Positions 35,578 to 45,130 of a stretch of DNA of 64,000 bases are shown here, in pieces; the stretch's first letter is position 1, and the number at the start of each line of letters is the position of its first letter. The stretch covers positions 62,001 through 126,000 of the forward strand of contig NZ_VFWZ01000005.1 of assembly GCF_006443095.1 (NCBI RefSeq), written 5' to 3'. This DNA is from Aquimarina algicola (GTDB taxonomy: Bacteria > Bacteroidota > Bacteroidia > Flavobacteriales > Flavobacteriaceae). Position numbers and translations under genes: made by a program. The notes below the pieces were generated by a model that worked only from the letters and a program-made list of their open reading frames with translations, did not search any database and was not told where the DNA came from.

Positions 35578-36085
35578 TTAAAAAAGCAGTATATTTAATA
35601 CACTGATAAATAGATGTTTAAGATTGAAAAGGATTGTTTTGTTTAAATTTAATAGAGCGATAAAGGGGATTTATACAAAGTAAAACGTTATACTAATAAC
35701 TAATGTTAACAAAATTATATCTTAAAACCATGCACTCACTTTATCTAATAAAATGTAATACAGTTTTTTTTTCTTCTACCTCTACAATATTTGTATCACG
35801 ACATATTAAATAGTTTTTATAATACAATAGCTCGTATAAAAAATTAGATCATTTTTAATAAAACCAACTGTTTTTATTCACATAGGTGAATCATAAATAC
35901 ATATACAAATCATATTTTAGGACATCATTATATGATTGTCAAAAAATAATTCAATACTCTTCTTTTGACGTCTAAGGTGTGTACCGTGGGCTAATACTAC
36001 CTGTATATGTATATATAATTACTCGATGTTGAATACTTATTTTTTCAATTTTAAAACACATTTATTACACAAAACCTTAGACTTT
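35578..36085. other. Long gap between divergent lipoprotein and TPR-regulator genes
   Basis: About 500 bases without a gene, part of a 671-base divergent interval. It is very AT-rich. The promoter of the plus-strand regulator gene at 36086 must lie near the end; an in-frame ATG at 36026 is judged not to be used because the signal peptide starts at 36086. Confidence 0.4.
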
Positions 36086-37810
36086 ATGAGAGATCTTTTT
36101 TTAATACTATTTATTTTTTATTGTTTTTTTTCGAGTATTGCTCAAACTAAGAAAGATACTACTCTTTTGGGGAAACAATTAGATAGTTTGTTACAGCTTG
36201 ATTATAATGCGTATAGTATTGAGGATTATCAATTGTATCAGGATATTTTTAGCAATTCTAAAAAAATACATTACAAAAGAGGTGTTCTAACTTCACTATT
36301 AAGTATCATTTGGTATCAAAGTAACCAAAAGAGCATTGATAGTGTTCTCTATTATAGTGAACAATTTGAAAAATATGAGGCCATTCTACCTGATCATAAT
36401 TTATATCTTGACTATTTAATAAATAATGGTAATTTATTTTTATATGCATATGGGTTGCCTGAGCTTGCTTTGCCTTATTTTATAAAAGCTTATGAAAAAA
36501 TTGATAAAGATGATGTAGGAGAAAAAGCTGATTTAACCACAAAAATAGCAGATTGTTATATCCAAAAAGGGCAATACGACCTTGCCATCTCAGAAGTAAA
36601 AAATATCTTGGCCGATACGATATATCTTGACTTTCGTTTTAAATTAAAAATTAATGCCACATTAGCTATGGCCTATCAACACAAAAAGCAACCAAAACTG
36701 AGCACACCCCTATTAGCCGATATTCTTAACATTGCAACAAAAAATGGAGACAGTGCCTACTATACATATGCTAAATTGTATCAAGCATACGATTACTATC
36801 TTAATGAACAATACCAAAAAGCTATAGATTCACTACATGCTAATTATAAATTACTACAACACTATTTTCAGCCCGGAGTTCCTACCCATCATGAATTCTT
36901 GTCAAATGCTTATGGTAAACTAAAAAATTATACTCATGCTGCGCAATCTATGCAGAGAGCAATTAAACAGGAACGATTATTAAATGATCTCCCTAAGTAT
37001 TACACAGATTTGGCAACATATTATCAAAAACTGGGTAAAAAAGATTCGGTTTGGTTAGCACTACAACAAAAAAATGAGATTGTTGATAGCATTAGACAGT
37101 TAGAAAAAAAAGTATTTACGGATTATTATGATACCAGAATTGAGTTGATAGAAGAATCACATGAAAAAGTAAAAATAGAAGCATCTCAATCACAATTATA
37201 CTCAAAGAATACAGCACAAAAGCAGTACATTATTATTTTGATTATAAGTATTTTACTTCTTACTGTGGTAGTTGTGGCCTTAATGCTGTATAAAAAATAT
37301 GATCAGTCTAAAGAAAAGATAAATCTTCTCGAAGAAAATGAAAAGAAGTTATTAAAACAGCATATAAAAACAAAAGAAGATGAGCTATCTGCTACATTAA
37401 TGATACAAGCTAAGCAAATACAAAAATTGAAAGCCGCAAAAAAGGAGTTATATACCAATATTGAAACTAATAATCCCGAACAACTTAAGAAGTCTAAAAA
37501 ATCTTTTGATAAGCTTATTAAAAATATGACTTGCGAAGATGTTTTTTCTGATCGTCTAGAGTCTCAATATCCGGGTTTGGTATTAGAACTTAAAGAATAC
37601 TGCCCCGAGCTTTCAAAGAATAATATCAGGCATTGTTTATTGGTAAAACTAGGGCTTTCTCTAAAAGAATCTGCTAATTTATTGAACGTAGCCACAAATA
37701 CTGTAAAAACAGCTAGATATCGTGCAAAATTAAAGTTAGGGTTACCAGAAGAAGTTTCTTTAGAAGAGTTTCTAAAAAAAATTGAAAGTAAAGAACCTCG
37801 GAGCCTTTAA
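36086..37810 (+). CDS. TPR - membrane helix - coiled coil - LuxR-like HTH regulator
   Basis: A 574-residue protein. Order: signal peptide (MRDLFLILFIFYCFFSSIAQ), about 350 residues of TPR-like helical repeats in the periplasm, a membrane helix (YIIILIISILLLTVVVVALMLY), a cytosolic coiled coil (KEKINLLEENEKKLLKQHIKTKEDEL) and a C-terminal LuxR/GerE-like helix-turn-helix (LGLSLKESANLLNVATNTVKTARYRAKLKLGL). This layout is frequent in Bacteroidota and couples an envelope signal directly to transcription. It is transcribed away from the aerolysin-like lipoprotein gene across a 671-base gap and could control it, but this is inference. It is not linked to any histidine kinase. Confidence 0.85.
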   Translation: MRDLFLILFIFYCFFSSIAQTKKDTTLLGKQLDSLLQLDYNAYSIEDYQLYQDIFSNSKKIHYKRGVLTSLLSIIWYQSNQKSIDSVLYYSEQFEKYEAILPDHNLYLDYLINNGNLFLYAYGLPELALPYFIKAYEKIDKDDVGEKADLTTKIADCYIQKGQYDLAISEVKNILADTIYLDFRFKLKINATLAMAYQHKKQPKLSTPLLADILNIATKNGDSAYYTYAKLYQAYDYYLNEQYQKAIDSLHANYKLLQHYFQPGVPTHHEFLSNAYGKLKNYTHAAQSMQRAIKQERLLNDLPKYYTDLATYYQKLGKKDSVWLALQQKNEIVDSIRQLEKKVFTDYYDTRIELIEESHEKVKIEASQSQLYSKNTAQKQYIIILIISILLLTVVVVALMLYKKYDQSKEKINLLEENEKKLLKQHIKTKEDELSATLMIQAKQIQKLKAAKKELYTNIETNNPEQLKKSKKSFDKLIKNMTCEDVFSDRLESQYPGLVLELKEYCPELSKNNIRHCLLVKLGLSLKESANLLNVATNTVKTARYRAKLKLGLPEEVSLEEFLKKIESKEPRSL

Positions 37811-37970
37811 ATCTCGATTATCGAGTGAAAAATATTCTAATTATCAGTATCATAATAATCCATAAATACTTGTTTTTAACTAGTTAATAGATCAATATCA
37901 AAACAGTCAATATAAATTGTAAATGCGCACTATATATATCCAAATCCATTATACTTTTGAAACATAATAC

Positions 37971-38056
37971 AAAAAGAGCTGCCTATCATTACTGTGAAAA
38001 AACTTGAACATTAACGTTAGAGCAAATGTAATATAAGTTAACAAGCAGCTCTTTTT
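37971..38056 (+). repeat. 12-base inverted repeat spanning 86 bases
   Basis: AAAAAGAGCTGC (37971-37982) and GCAGCTCTTTTT (38045-38056) are perfect inverted repeats enclosing 62 bases, ending in a T run. It could be the terminator of the regulator gene with a long loop, or a small RNA with a closing stem, ending 30 bases before the lipoprotein gene at 38087. Confidence 0.5.
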
Positions 38057-38086
38057 TGAAGTTTAATTTTATTAAAATCAAATACA

Positions 38087-38662
38087 ATGAAAAAAATTAT
38101 AGGATTAGTATGTATAGCATTAGTAATGAGTAATTGCGATGTGCAGCAAAAAAAAGAAGCAAAATTGCCTGAGGTAGATGTAGATGTTGATACAGAGGCT
38201 GGTCAACTCCCTACTTTTGATATCGATTGGGCAGATGTAAATGTAGGGACAAAAACAAAGACGGTAAAAATACCCAAAGTTGTTGTGGTCATGGAAGAAG
38301 AAGAGGTGGAGGTTCCATATTTGGACGTAGATATGCCAAACTCGGGAGAAAAAGAAGAGCTTACCCTTACTGTAGAAGCAGAGGTAATAGATAAAGAACA
38401 TACTATAGAAATAGAAGAAATTATAGCTACCAATGATAAGCTATATGTAGTTTCAGAACTCAAAGAAAAAACTCAAAGCCTCGGTGATAAAAAAATGAGA
38501 GTCTCAGACAGAGTGATATTAAATGCCCCTGATCTAAATGTGAAACACATCATTAAGGGAGAGAAGCCTAATCGCGTATTTAACGATCAATATAAATATG
38601 TACAAGATATAGACGCTTTTAAATCAGGCTTAGCAAACTCTAAAGTTATTTATAAAAAATAG
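38087..38662 (+). CDS. Small acidic lipoprotein, hypothetical
   Basis: A 191-residue lipoprotein (VMSNC, Cys17). The mature N-terminus is very rich in Val, Asp and Glu in alternation (LPEVDVDVDTEAG, VNVGTKTKTVKIPKVVVVMEEEEVEVPYLDVDMP), suggesting long beta-strands, and is followed by a more ordinary domain (EEIIATNDKLYVVSELKEKTQSLGDKKMRVSDRVILNAPDL-like, C-terminal part LNVKHIIKGEKP). No family is recognised. It has its own terminator at 38705. Confidence 0.75.
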   Translation: MKKIIGLVCIALVMSNCDVQQKKEAKLPEVDVDVDTEAGQLPTFDIDWADVNVGTKTKTVKIPKVVVVMEEEEVEVPYLDVDMPNSGEKEELTLTVEAEVIDKEHTIEIEEIIATNDKLYVVSELKEKTQSLGDKKMRVSDRVILNAPDLNVKHIIKGEKPNRVFNDQYKYVQDIDAFKSGLANSKVIYKK

Positions 38663-38704
38663 AAATTCCATTTCATAAATAGGTGTAGTTAACTTTAATT
38701 GTCA

Positions 38705-38741
38705 AAAATGGCCTCAGTCTTCATACGAGTGGGGTCATTTT
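38705..38741 (+). terminator. Rho-independent terminator
   Basis: AAAATGGCCTC pairs with GGGGTCATTTT (two G-T pairs), with TGTTTT after it. It lies 43 bases after the lipoprotein stop and just before topoisomerase IB. Confidence 0.7.
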
Positions 38742-38760
38742 GTTTTAACATGTTATAAAA

Positions 38761-39849
38761 ATGGTTGAGAGTAATCTTAATTTACAATTCTTATCGAGTA
38801 TAATAAAAACTCCGGAGACGGTCATCGATCATTTTGATTTGATCTATACCAATACACATCAACTTGCAATCAAACGGTGCAAAGTCAAAAAAGGATTTAA
38901 ATATGTTGTCAACAATAAACCACTACAAAATAAAAATGACCTTAAAAGAATACAGGAATTGTCCATTCCACCAGCTTGGGAAAATGTAAAAATATCAACG
39001 GTTGCAAACGGTCATTTGCAAGCTGTTGGCTTTGATGCTAAAAAAAGAAAGCAATACAAATATCATTCGCTATGGCATGCGATAAGAAATCAAACTAAAT
39101 TTTATAAGATGGTTGCCTTTGGTAAAAGGTTACCTATCATAAGACAACAAGTTGATATTGATTTGGAACAGAAGGGTTGGCCCAAATCAAAAGTTTTGGC
39201 TTTGATTATAAGATTAATGGAAGAAACTCATATTCGAATAGGCAATGATCAATATGCAAAGCGCAATAAAACATATGGATTAACAACGATGCGAAACCGA
39301 CATGTAAGATTATTTAAAAATACTTTAAAATTTGAGTTCACCGGTAAAAAAGGGAAGAAGCATTCTGTTACATTACGCAATAAAAAACTTGTGCATCTTG
39401 TAAATAAATGTGAAGAAATCCCTGGTTGGGAGTTATTTCAATATTATGATGAATATGGAGAAAAACATAATGTAGAAAGTGCTATGGTCAATGATTATAT
39501 TCATAATACCTGTGGAGAGATTTTTACCGCTAAAGATTTCAGGACATGGGCTGCTACCGTAATCTTTTTTGAGTATCTAAGAGATGTAGGTATAGCAAAA
39601 ACTCAAAATGAAAGGGATAAGAACATCTTGAGAGGATATGATACGGAAGCAAAGGAGTTGGGGAATACAAGAAATGTTTGTCGTAAATATTATGTACATC
39701 CTGCAGTTATGCATGCTTACAAAACGGGAGTCATAAAAACTACATTCGATATCGCAGACTCTTTATATAAGAATGGGTCTTTTTATTCGGTTTCTGAAAA
39801 TGCAATGTTAAAGCTATTAGAGGAGTATACTCCCAATTTTTTAAAATAA
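38761..39849 (+). CDS. DNA topoisomerase IB (poxvirus type)
   Basis: A 362-residue enzyme. RIQELSIPPAWENVKISTVANGHLQAVGFDAKKRKQYKYHSLW is the N-terminal DNA-binding part. The catalytic domain shows RLMEETHIRIGNDQYAKRNKTYGLTTMRNRHV (with the catalytic Arg), FTAKDFRTWAATV and CRKYYVHPAV; Tyr311 is the probable nucleophile. It relaxes supercoils by single-strand nicking without ATP. Bacterial copies are sporadic and often linked to stress genes. It begins a plus-strand run with an MscS channel, an AI-2E family exporter and a Csp-like protein. Confidence 0.92.
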   Translation: MVESNLNLQFLSSIIKTPETVIDHFDLIYTNTHQLAIKRCKVKKGFKYVVNNKPLQNKNDLKRIQELSIPPAWENVKISTVANGHLQAVGFDAKKRKQYKYHSLWHAIRNQTKFYKMVAFGKRLPIIRQQVDIDLEQKGWPKSKVLALIIRLMEETHIRIGNDQYAKRNKTYGLTTMRNRHVRLFKNTLKFEFTGKKGKKHSVTLRNKKLVHLVNKCEEIPGWELFQYYDEYGEKHNVESAMVNDYIHNTCGEIFTAKDFRTWAATVIFFEYLRDVGIAKTQNERDKNILRGYDTEAKELGNTRNVCRKYYVHPAVMHAYKTGVIKTTFDIADSLYKNGSFYSVSENAMLKLLEEYTPNFLK

Positions 39850-39872
39850 GTAGTAATTAAGAAAAAATAAAT

Positions 39873-40754
39873 ATGATGAAAGAGAAATTAATCAATGCAT
39901 GGAATAAAATGACAGAAAAATTAGAATCTTGGTTGGATGCTATAATTATGCACCTACCCAACATTCTGATTGCAATATTTGTCTTTTGTATTGCACTTTT
40001 TGCATCAAAATATATTAGTAGGTTGGTAGTGAGGTTATTAGATAAAAGTAAATTGCAAAAGTCGATGAAGAATCTAATAGCCAAATTAATATCAATATTG
40101 GTCATACTAATTGGGTTGTTTTTGGTTTTAGGAATTTTGAATCTAAGCAAGGCACTTAATACTATTTTGGCAGGAGCCGGTGTTGCCGGTTTAGCTGTTG
40201 GTCTTGCTCTGCAAGGGGCATTGGCAAATACATATTCTGGAATTATTTTGTCATATATCAAAAATCTAAAGTTTGGGGACTGGATAGAAACTAATGATTA
40301 TGAAGGAGAAGTGGTAGATATTGATCTTAGAGTAGTTACTATAAAACAAGTTGATAATAATTTGGTATATATCCCTAACAAGTTGGTTGTAGAAAACCCT
40401 ATTAAAAATTATTCTACCACATCTCAATCAAGGGTAATTTTAAAATGTGGTGTTGGATATGGTTCTGATTTGAGATTTGTAAAAAAGCTGACGATCGATA
40501 CAATCGTTTCAAATTTTGAAGCTGTCAAAGAAAAAGATGAGGTTCTGTTTTTATGGAGAGAATTTGGAGATAGTGCTATAAACTATGAACTTCGATTTTG
40601 GATTAATTCTACTTCAGCCTTAGAAGTAGCCAAAGCAAAAAGCGAAACAATAATGCTCATGAAAGAAGCATATGATGCTAATGATATTAATATCCCTTTT
40701 CCTATTCGAACTTTGGACTTACCTGAAAATCTTAGTGTTCAAGTAGACAAATAG
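39873..40754 (+). CDS. MscS family mechanosensitive channel (second copy)
   Basis: A 293-residue channel (ATGATG start; the second ATG at 39876 is equally possible). Helices one and two are followed by the pore helix AGAGVAGLAVGLALQGALANTYSGIILSY and the beta domain (GDWIETNDYEGEVVDIDLRVVTIKQVDNNLVYIPN), then a C-terminal domain ending INIPFPIRTLDLP. It is paralogous to the channel at 24340. It lies 23 bases after topoisomerase IB. It should release solutes on osmotic down-shock. Confidence 0.92.
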   Translation: MMKEKLINAWNKMTEKLESWLDAIIMHLPNILIAIFVFCIALFASKYISRLVVRLLDKSKLQKSMKNLIAKLISILVILIGLFLVLGILNLSKALNTILAGAGVAGLAVGLALQGALANTYSGIILSYIKNLKFGDWIETNDYEGEVVDIDLRVVTIKQVDNNLVYIPNKLVVENPIKNYSTTSQSRVILKCGVGYGSDLRFVKKLTIDTIVSNFEAVKEKDEVLFLWREFGDSAINYELRFWINSTSALEVAKAKSETIMLMKEAYDANDINIPFPIRTLDLPENLSVQVDK

Positions 40755-40815
40755 AGATACATAGCTTATTCGGTAATTTAATTTTTTAGTATAAAATTAT
40801 AGCAATCATGTTGTG

Positions 40816-41853
40816 ATGAAAGAGAAAAAAATTAGCCCTACAGTCATACGACAAATTTTTATGTTACTATTAATCTTTGTAATAGGTGGACTCATTTTTA
40901 AAGAAATGAGTCCCTATTTATCAGGGATTTTGGGAGCTATAACAATTTATGTCCTTTTAAGAAAATGGATGGCTAAATTAATTTCAAAAGGTTGGCATCC
41001 AGACTTGTCAGCTGCCCTTTTACTAATAGGATCATTCGTAGGAATTTTAATGCCTGTTGCAGGAATTATCTTTATGTTAGGTAATAAAATAGGAGAAGTA
41101 GCACAAAATCTAGAAAAAATTATTGATGTTATAAAAGAAAGATTAGACTCATGGCAAACACAAGTAGGATATGATTTGAGTTCGCAGATGGATGCAAATG
41201 CTGTTTCAAATTGGTTAACTGAGAATTTACAAAATTTTGCAGGAGATACATTTGACATTATGATATCAATAGGGATCATGTATTTCTTATTGTATTATAT
41301 GTTGACAAATAGAAGGATGCTAAGAGAGTCATTATTTGAGTATATACCTATAAACGATACTAATCTAAAAATTATAGGTGATGAGAGCCAAAAAATGGTG
41401 CGATCTAACGCAATTGGGATTCCGCTAGTAGCTCTTGTACAAGGTGTAGTGGCACTTATCGGTTTTTTGATTTTCAAAATAGAAAATCCTTTGTTCTGGT
41501 TTGTCATAGTAACTATTGGTTCTATGATTCCCTTTGTAGGAACTTTGATTGGCATTTTACCTGTTTTTATTATTACACATGCAACAGGAAATACGTTTCA
41601 AGCATGGGGTATTTTAATATATGGGATACTTGTTGTCGGTTCTTCTGACAATCTAGTGAGACTATTTGTGTTAAAAAAATTAGATAATGTTCACCCAATA
41701 ATTACAATGATAGGTGTCATTGTAGGTGTACCTTTATTTGGGTTTATAGGCCTAATTTTTGGCCCTTTATTGATAAGTCTTTTTTTGATTGTTGTAAAGA
41801 TTTACAAATCAGAATATGGTAAAAACATGATAGAAGGAGAAGAAAAACTATAA
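40816..41853 (+). CDS. AI-2E family transporter
   Basis: A 345-residue inner-membrane protein (a GTG one codon earlier could also be used). It has about eight hydrophobic segments and the family pattern of paired N-terminal helices (GLIFKEMSPYLSGILGAITIYVLL), a middle amphipathic domain and C-terminal helices with IGSMIPFVGTLIGILPVF, HPIITMIGVIVG and GFIGLIFGPLLISLFLIV. Members of this family have been linked to export of AI-2, Na+/H+ antiport and salt tolerance, so the substrate is open. It lies 61 bases after mscS on the same strand. Confidence 0.85.
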   Translation: MKEKKISPTVIRQIFMLLLIFVIGGLIFKEMSPYLSGILGAITIYVLLRKWMAKLISKGWHPDLSAALLLIGSFVGILMPVAGIIFMLGNKIGEVAQNLEKIIDVIKERLDSWQTQVGYDLSSQMDANAVSNWLTENLQNFAGDTFDIMISIGIMYFLLYYMLTNRRMLRESLFEYIPINDTNLKIIGDESQKMVRSNAIGIPLVALVQGVVALIGFLIFKIENPLFWFVIVTIGSMIPFVGTLIGILPVFIITHATGNTFQAWGILIYGILVVGSSDNLVRLFVLKKLDNVHPIITMIGVIVGVPLFGFIGLIFGPLLISLFLIVVKIYKSEYGKNMIEGEEKL

Positions 41854-41940
41854 CAAATTCTTTTGAGCTACATCTCGTAGCAAATGTGTCACTCATCATT
41901 AAAAAGTTCCCTTATTTTTATTGTATTAATTATTTATATT

Positions 41941-42264
41941 ATGGGTAAAAAAGAAATTATAGAAGCGTTTGTCGAGTGTGCTGCTCATTGTAGAAATTGT
42001 GCATATTCATGCCTTAAAGAAGAAGAGATAGATGATCTTAAAAACTGTATTACTATTAATACGCTTACAGCTGAGATCGTTGAGAAGATGGCATTAGGGA
42101 TTTCTACTTCTTCTGATGCTGAAGAAATGGTTATCAGACATTGTAGGAGTCAAATTTTGGCATGTGCAGAAGAGTGTGAAATTCATGATTATGCATATTG
42201 TAAAGAATGTGCAATAGCGTGTAAAAAGGCGGTAACTGTTTGTGATAGTTATCTTTCGAAATAA
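41941..42264 (+). CDS. Csp/DUF326-type four-helix copper-binding protein
   Basis: A 107-residue cysteine-rich protein. The start at MGKKEIIEAFVECAAHC is preferred over an upstream in-frame ATG because it gives the usual short N-terminus. About a dozen Cys residues occur with helical spacing (CAAHCRNCAYSC, CRSQILACAEECE, CKECAIACKKAVTVCDSY). This is the Csp-like fold that stores or buffers Cu(I) in a four-helix bundle. No signal peptide is present, so it is cytosolic. It is the last gene of the plus-strand run starting with topoisomerase IB. Confidence 0.85.
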   Translation: MGKKEIIEAFVECAAHCRNCAYSCLKEEEIDDLKNCITINTLTAEIVEKMALGISTSSDAEEMVIRHCRSQILACAEECEIHDYAYCKECAIACKKAVTVCDSYLSK

Positions 42265-42284
42265 TATAATAAATACTACTTTAG

Positions 42285-42875
42285 TTAATTTGATAAGTAG
42301 TCCAAAGTACGATACTCTTGTGATCCATTTATGTTTTTTATGGGAGTCTTTTTTGTTGATAGTATATTTAAGATTTTATTTCCTTTTATACTCTGAAAAA
42401 TTAAAAAAGTCATTATTCTTACTACTACCTCTAAGACATCAATAGGATATAGCCTTTCTTCTAGTATGATCAAACACTTATCAATCATTAATTGATCTTT
42501 TGACAAGCAGATTTGTAATATAGCGGTGTCATTATTTGATCTTAAATTTTGATTTGATTCTTCAAAAATCTCATTTATATTACAATTACTTGATGCATTG
42601 TAGGATTGATCAGTTTCTACAACTTCTAAAAATTCATTTTTAAATCTATTGCGTTGAGTACTTTGGTAATTTAAGAATCTGGATAATTCGGCTTTGTCCA
42701 GTTTTTCTGCTCCTAAACAACAAAATTGTTCTGAAACATAAATCATTTGCAAAAGTTCCTTTATTTCTGCCCGGTATTTCATATTTAATTTGGTGACGGT
42801 AATTGCTGCAAGTTTCAAAAACTCGTCGACTTTTTTTTGCTCTATCAGAGTAAGTTTTAACTTTAAAAAAAGCAC
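42285..42875 (-). CDS. Divergent PA2169-like four-helix-bundle protein
   Basis: A 196-residue protein (a start a few codons downstream cannot be excluded). The middle part resembles the PA2169/DUF2383 stress proteins: a helix with FLNYQSTQRNRFKNEFLEVVE aligning with KAQMREKFGYELKSEIVS of the gene at 43178, then DTAILQICLSKDQLMIDKCLIILEERLYPIDVLEVVVRIMTFL. The C-terminal 35 residues (ILSTKKTPIKNINGSQEYRTLDYLSN) are extra. The function of the family is unknown; ferritin-like bundles of this kind may bind metal. It is convergent with the Csp-like gene. Confidence 0.65.
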   Translation of the reverse strand: MLFLKLKLTLIEQKKVDEFLKLAAITVTKLNMKYRAEIKELLQMIYVSEQFCCLGAEKLDKAELSRFLNYQSTQRNRFKNEFLEVVETDQSYNASSNCNINEIFEESNQNLRSNNDTAILQICLSKDQLMIDKCLIILEERLYPIDVLEVVVRIMTFLIFQSIKGNKILNILSTKKTPIKNINGSQEYRTLDYLSN

Positions 42876-42995
42876 CTTATTTATATAATATTTAAGGTTT
42901 TGTTAAAAGTGTAAATGAGTTAACTTTTACTTTTTTTGAACTAAAAATGATGCTGCTGTCTGTATACTTTTATAGTGTAATTATAAATTAGATTC

Positions 42996-43097
42996 ATGGA
43001 GCTTCAATATCTACTAATTTTTGTTTGTGGTTTTGCTGTAGGAATTATTATTTCAGTTACTTCAAACACTTTCAAAAATCGTTTTAATAAAAAGTGA
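42996..43097 (+). CDS. Tiny single-helix membrane protein, 33 residues
   Basis: A 33-codon frame, MELQYLLIFVCGFAVG to KNRFNKK. It consists of one glycine-containing membrane helix and a basic tail, the pattern of YtxH-like or small stress peptides. It lies 80 bases before the PA2169 gene at 43178, on the same strand. No family is recognised. Confidence 0.5.
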   Translation: MELQYLLIFVCGFAVGIIISVTSNTFKNRFNKK

Positions 43098-43177
43098 GGT
43101 ATCTTATTTATAATTATGCAGATGTAAAATGGTAGGCATCCATAAAAAAACTACTTAATAATTTTCAAAAAAAGATT

Positions 43178-43627
43178 ATGAAAACGTACACTGAAAAAGT
43201 TGGAACAAAATTAAATGATTTACTTGAAAAAACATATGACGCAGAGAAAGGATATCGGAAAGCTGCAGAAAACGTAAAACACACGGCACTCAAAAACTAC
43301 TTTAATAATAAAGCTCAAATGAGAGAAAAGTTTGGTTACGAACTCAAAAGCGAGATCGTATCATTTGGACAAGAACCAGAACAGAGTGGTAGTGTTACAG
43401 GAAACTTTCATAGAGCATGGATGGATGTTAAATCATTTTTATCTAGTGATAATGAAGAATCTATGTTAGAAGAGGCAATAAGAGGTGAAAAAGCATCTGT
43501 AGAAGAATATGACGAAGTTCTTGCTGAGACGTCTTTACCACCAAGTACTCAAACGATCTTGTCACAACAAAAAAATAAGATCGAAGAAGATCTTTCAGAA
43601 ATAAAAACTTTAGAAGATTTGAAATAA
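43178..43627 (+). CDS. PA2169/DUF2383 family four-helix-bundle protein
   Basis: A 149-residue cytosolic protein and the most typical of the three relatives in this window. TEKVGTKLNDLLEKTYDAEKGYRKAAENVKHTALKNYFNNKAQMREKFGYELKSE is the first helical hairpin; GNFHRAWMDVKSFLSS and EEAIRGEKASVEEYDEVLAE the second. The four-helix ferritin-like family is common in Bacteroidota and proteobacteria and is induced by stress; its activity is unknown. It is followed by an imperfect hairpin at 43732. Confidence 0.92.
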   Translation: MKTYTEKVGTKLNDLLEKTYDAEKGYRKAAENVKHTALKNYFNNKAQMREKFGYELKSEIVSFGQEPEQSGSVTGNFHRAWMDVKSFLSSDNEESMLEEAIRGEKASVEEYDEVLAETSLPPSTQTILSQQKNKIEEDLSEIKTLEDLK

Positions 43628-43731
43628 TTTAAAAGGATTAAAAAGACGCATTTTATTTAAAAAGGTGAGAGGTTTTTAATTATTGATTAGTTGTAGAGAA
43701 GGTTTGAATAGAATATATTAATTTTATAAAC

Positions 43732-43788
43732 AAAGAGGTCGTAATTGGGGGTCAATTGAAAAACCTTACTATTCCGACCTTCTCTTTT
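43732..43788. terminator. Imperfect terminator hairpin between convergent genes
   Basis: AAAGAGGTCG pairs imperfectly with CGACCTTCTCTTT around a 33-base loop, and the plus strand continues with TTTTTT. It can serve the PA2169 gene and the convergent gene at 43789. Confidence 0.55.
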
Positions 43789-44865
43789 TTATTTATTTTG
43801 CTTTTTAGCCTTTTTTTGAACCTCTTCAAAGTCAATTTCATTATCAGCTGTTCCTTTAAAAGCTTTTATCCATGCATTTTTTATTATATTTTTTGTCGTA
43901 ATCCAAACACTGGTATTTATATCATCTAAATTTCCTTCGAATGGAATTTTGGTGGCAAGAGTATTGTTACCATGATTTTTCAGAACGAATTTGAAAAAAC
44001 CTACAAAGCCTTCCCATAAAACCTCTAGAAAACTATCTTCTTTGCTTATAATTTTAGAGTCTTTCAGCATTGGTTTAATATACCCTTTTAGATAACTATC
44101 TGCAATGGCTATTTCACTATAGACATCATAAGTACCTTCTTTGAAGTCGATGCCAGCATAATGATTTGTAAGATCGTTTAAAGATGTTGCATCCGCATTT
44201 TCTAAAGAAAATGTAATATCAATATCAGGAACTTTTTTTACCAAATCCATGCTGCCCTCCAGTTTCACGTCACCTTTTCCTATAGATTTAGCTTCGGCAT
44301 AAATAGAAGAAGGAAGTTCTCTTTCTGTACGTAATACATTTCGAAGATTCTTAGCATTAAAATTGATTTTATAGAGTTGTAAATCTATATTTGGATTTGC
44401 AGCTAATTGTACAAAAGCAATTTTTCCATTCGATACTTGTAATGTGTTGATATTTATTGGTACGAGTTCTGTTAAAGCTTTAGTCCAGTCTTCAAGCTCT
44501 GGATCTTCTGTGTTTTCTTTATTTTGATCTTCAAATACATATATGATTTCTGGGTTTGTTAATGCAATTTCACTAACGATTTTACCTTTAAAAAGGGATT
44601 TCCACTCTATTGATATATCCGTTTTATGAAAATTGAGAAAAGGAACCTGGGATCCGGCGTCAACTTTATTTAGATATAAATTATTTATCACATAAGCTCC
44701 TCTAATTAGTGAAATATCTATGTCTTCTACTTGGCCATAATAACCCGGGATATCCTCTAGTACCTGATTGACATAATTTTTTACAAAATAAGGTAACAGT
44801 AACCTAACAGTTATCAGTAAGACTACTATAAATAATAAAGCAATGTATTTTTTTTTAAACGGCAT
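43789..44865 (-). CDS. AsmA-like/DUF748 envelope protein
   Basis: A 358-residue protein with an N-terminal signal anchor (YIALLFIVVLLITVRLLLPYFVKNYVN) and a long beta-rich periplasmic part: YYGQVEDIDISLIRGAYVINNLYLNK, KTDISIEWKSLFKGKIVSEIALTNPEIIY, VSNGKIAFVQLAANPNIDLQLY and FEGNLDDINTSVWITTKNII. These blocks are typical of DUF748 and related AsmA-like proteins, which form hydrophobic grooves for lipid transfer between membranes. The C-terminus is lysine-rich. It is a single gene in the envelope stress region. Confidence 0.82.
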   Translation of the reverse strand: MPFKKKYIALLFIVVLLITVRLLLPYFVKNYVNQVLEDIPGYYGQVEDIDISLIRGAYVINNLYLNKVDAGSQVPFLNFHKTDISIEWKSLFKGKIVSEIALTNPEIIYVFEDQNKENTEDPELEDWTKALTELVPININTLQVSNGKIAFVQLAANPNIDLQLYKINFNAKNLRNVLRTERELPSSIYAEAKSIGKGDVKLEGSMDLVKKVPDIDITFSLENADATSLNDLTNHYAGIDFKEGTYDVYSEIAIADSYLKGYIKPMLKDSKIISKEDSFLEVLWEGFVGFFKFVLKNHGNNTLATKIPFEGNLDDINTSVWITTKNIIKNAWIKAFKGTADNEIDFEEVQKKAKKQNK

Positions 44866-45130
44866 ATTAGTTTAATCTTATGTATTAATATAAATATATA
44901 GGCGGGGACAGTCCCTATATTTTGAAAATATAATACTACCTATCTAAGTATAATACAGTAAATGATAGTAATGTTGACTCATTTGCTAGATATTTAGCAT
45001 TTGATAATTTAAATTATCATAATTTTTTAATAGCGGCAATGATTAGATGAATACAGTTATTACAATGTCTTAAGTTGAATTATTTTTGAATCAGTTAGTT
45101 AAAATAAAATCATATAATTAAACTTTTAGT

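Noticed and set aside
36026-36085. N-terminal extension of the TPR regulator
   Set aside because: The methionine at 36086 is followed at once by a good signal peptide, so the earlier in-frame ATG is unlikely to be used.
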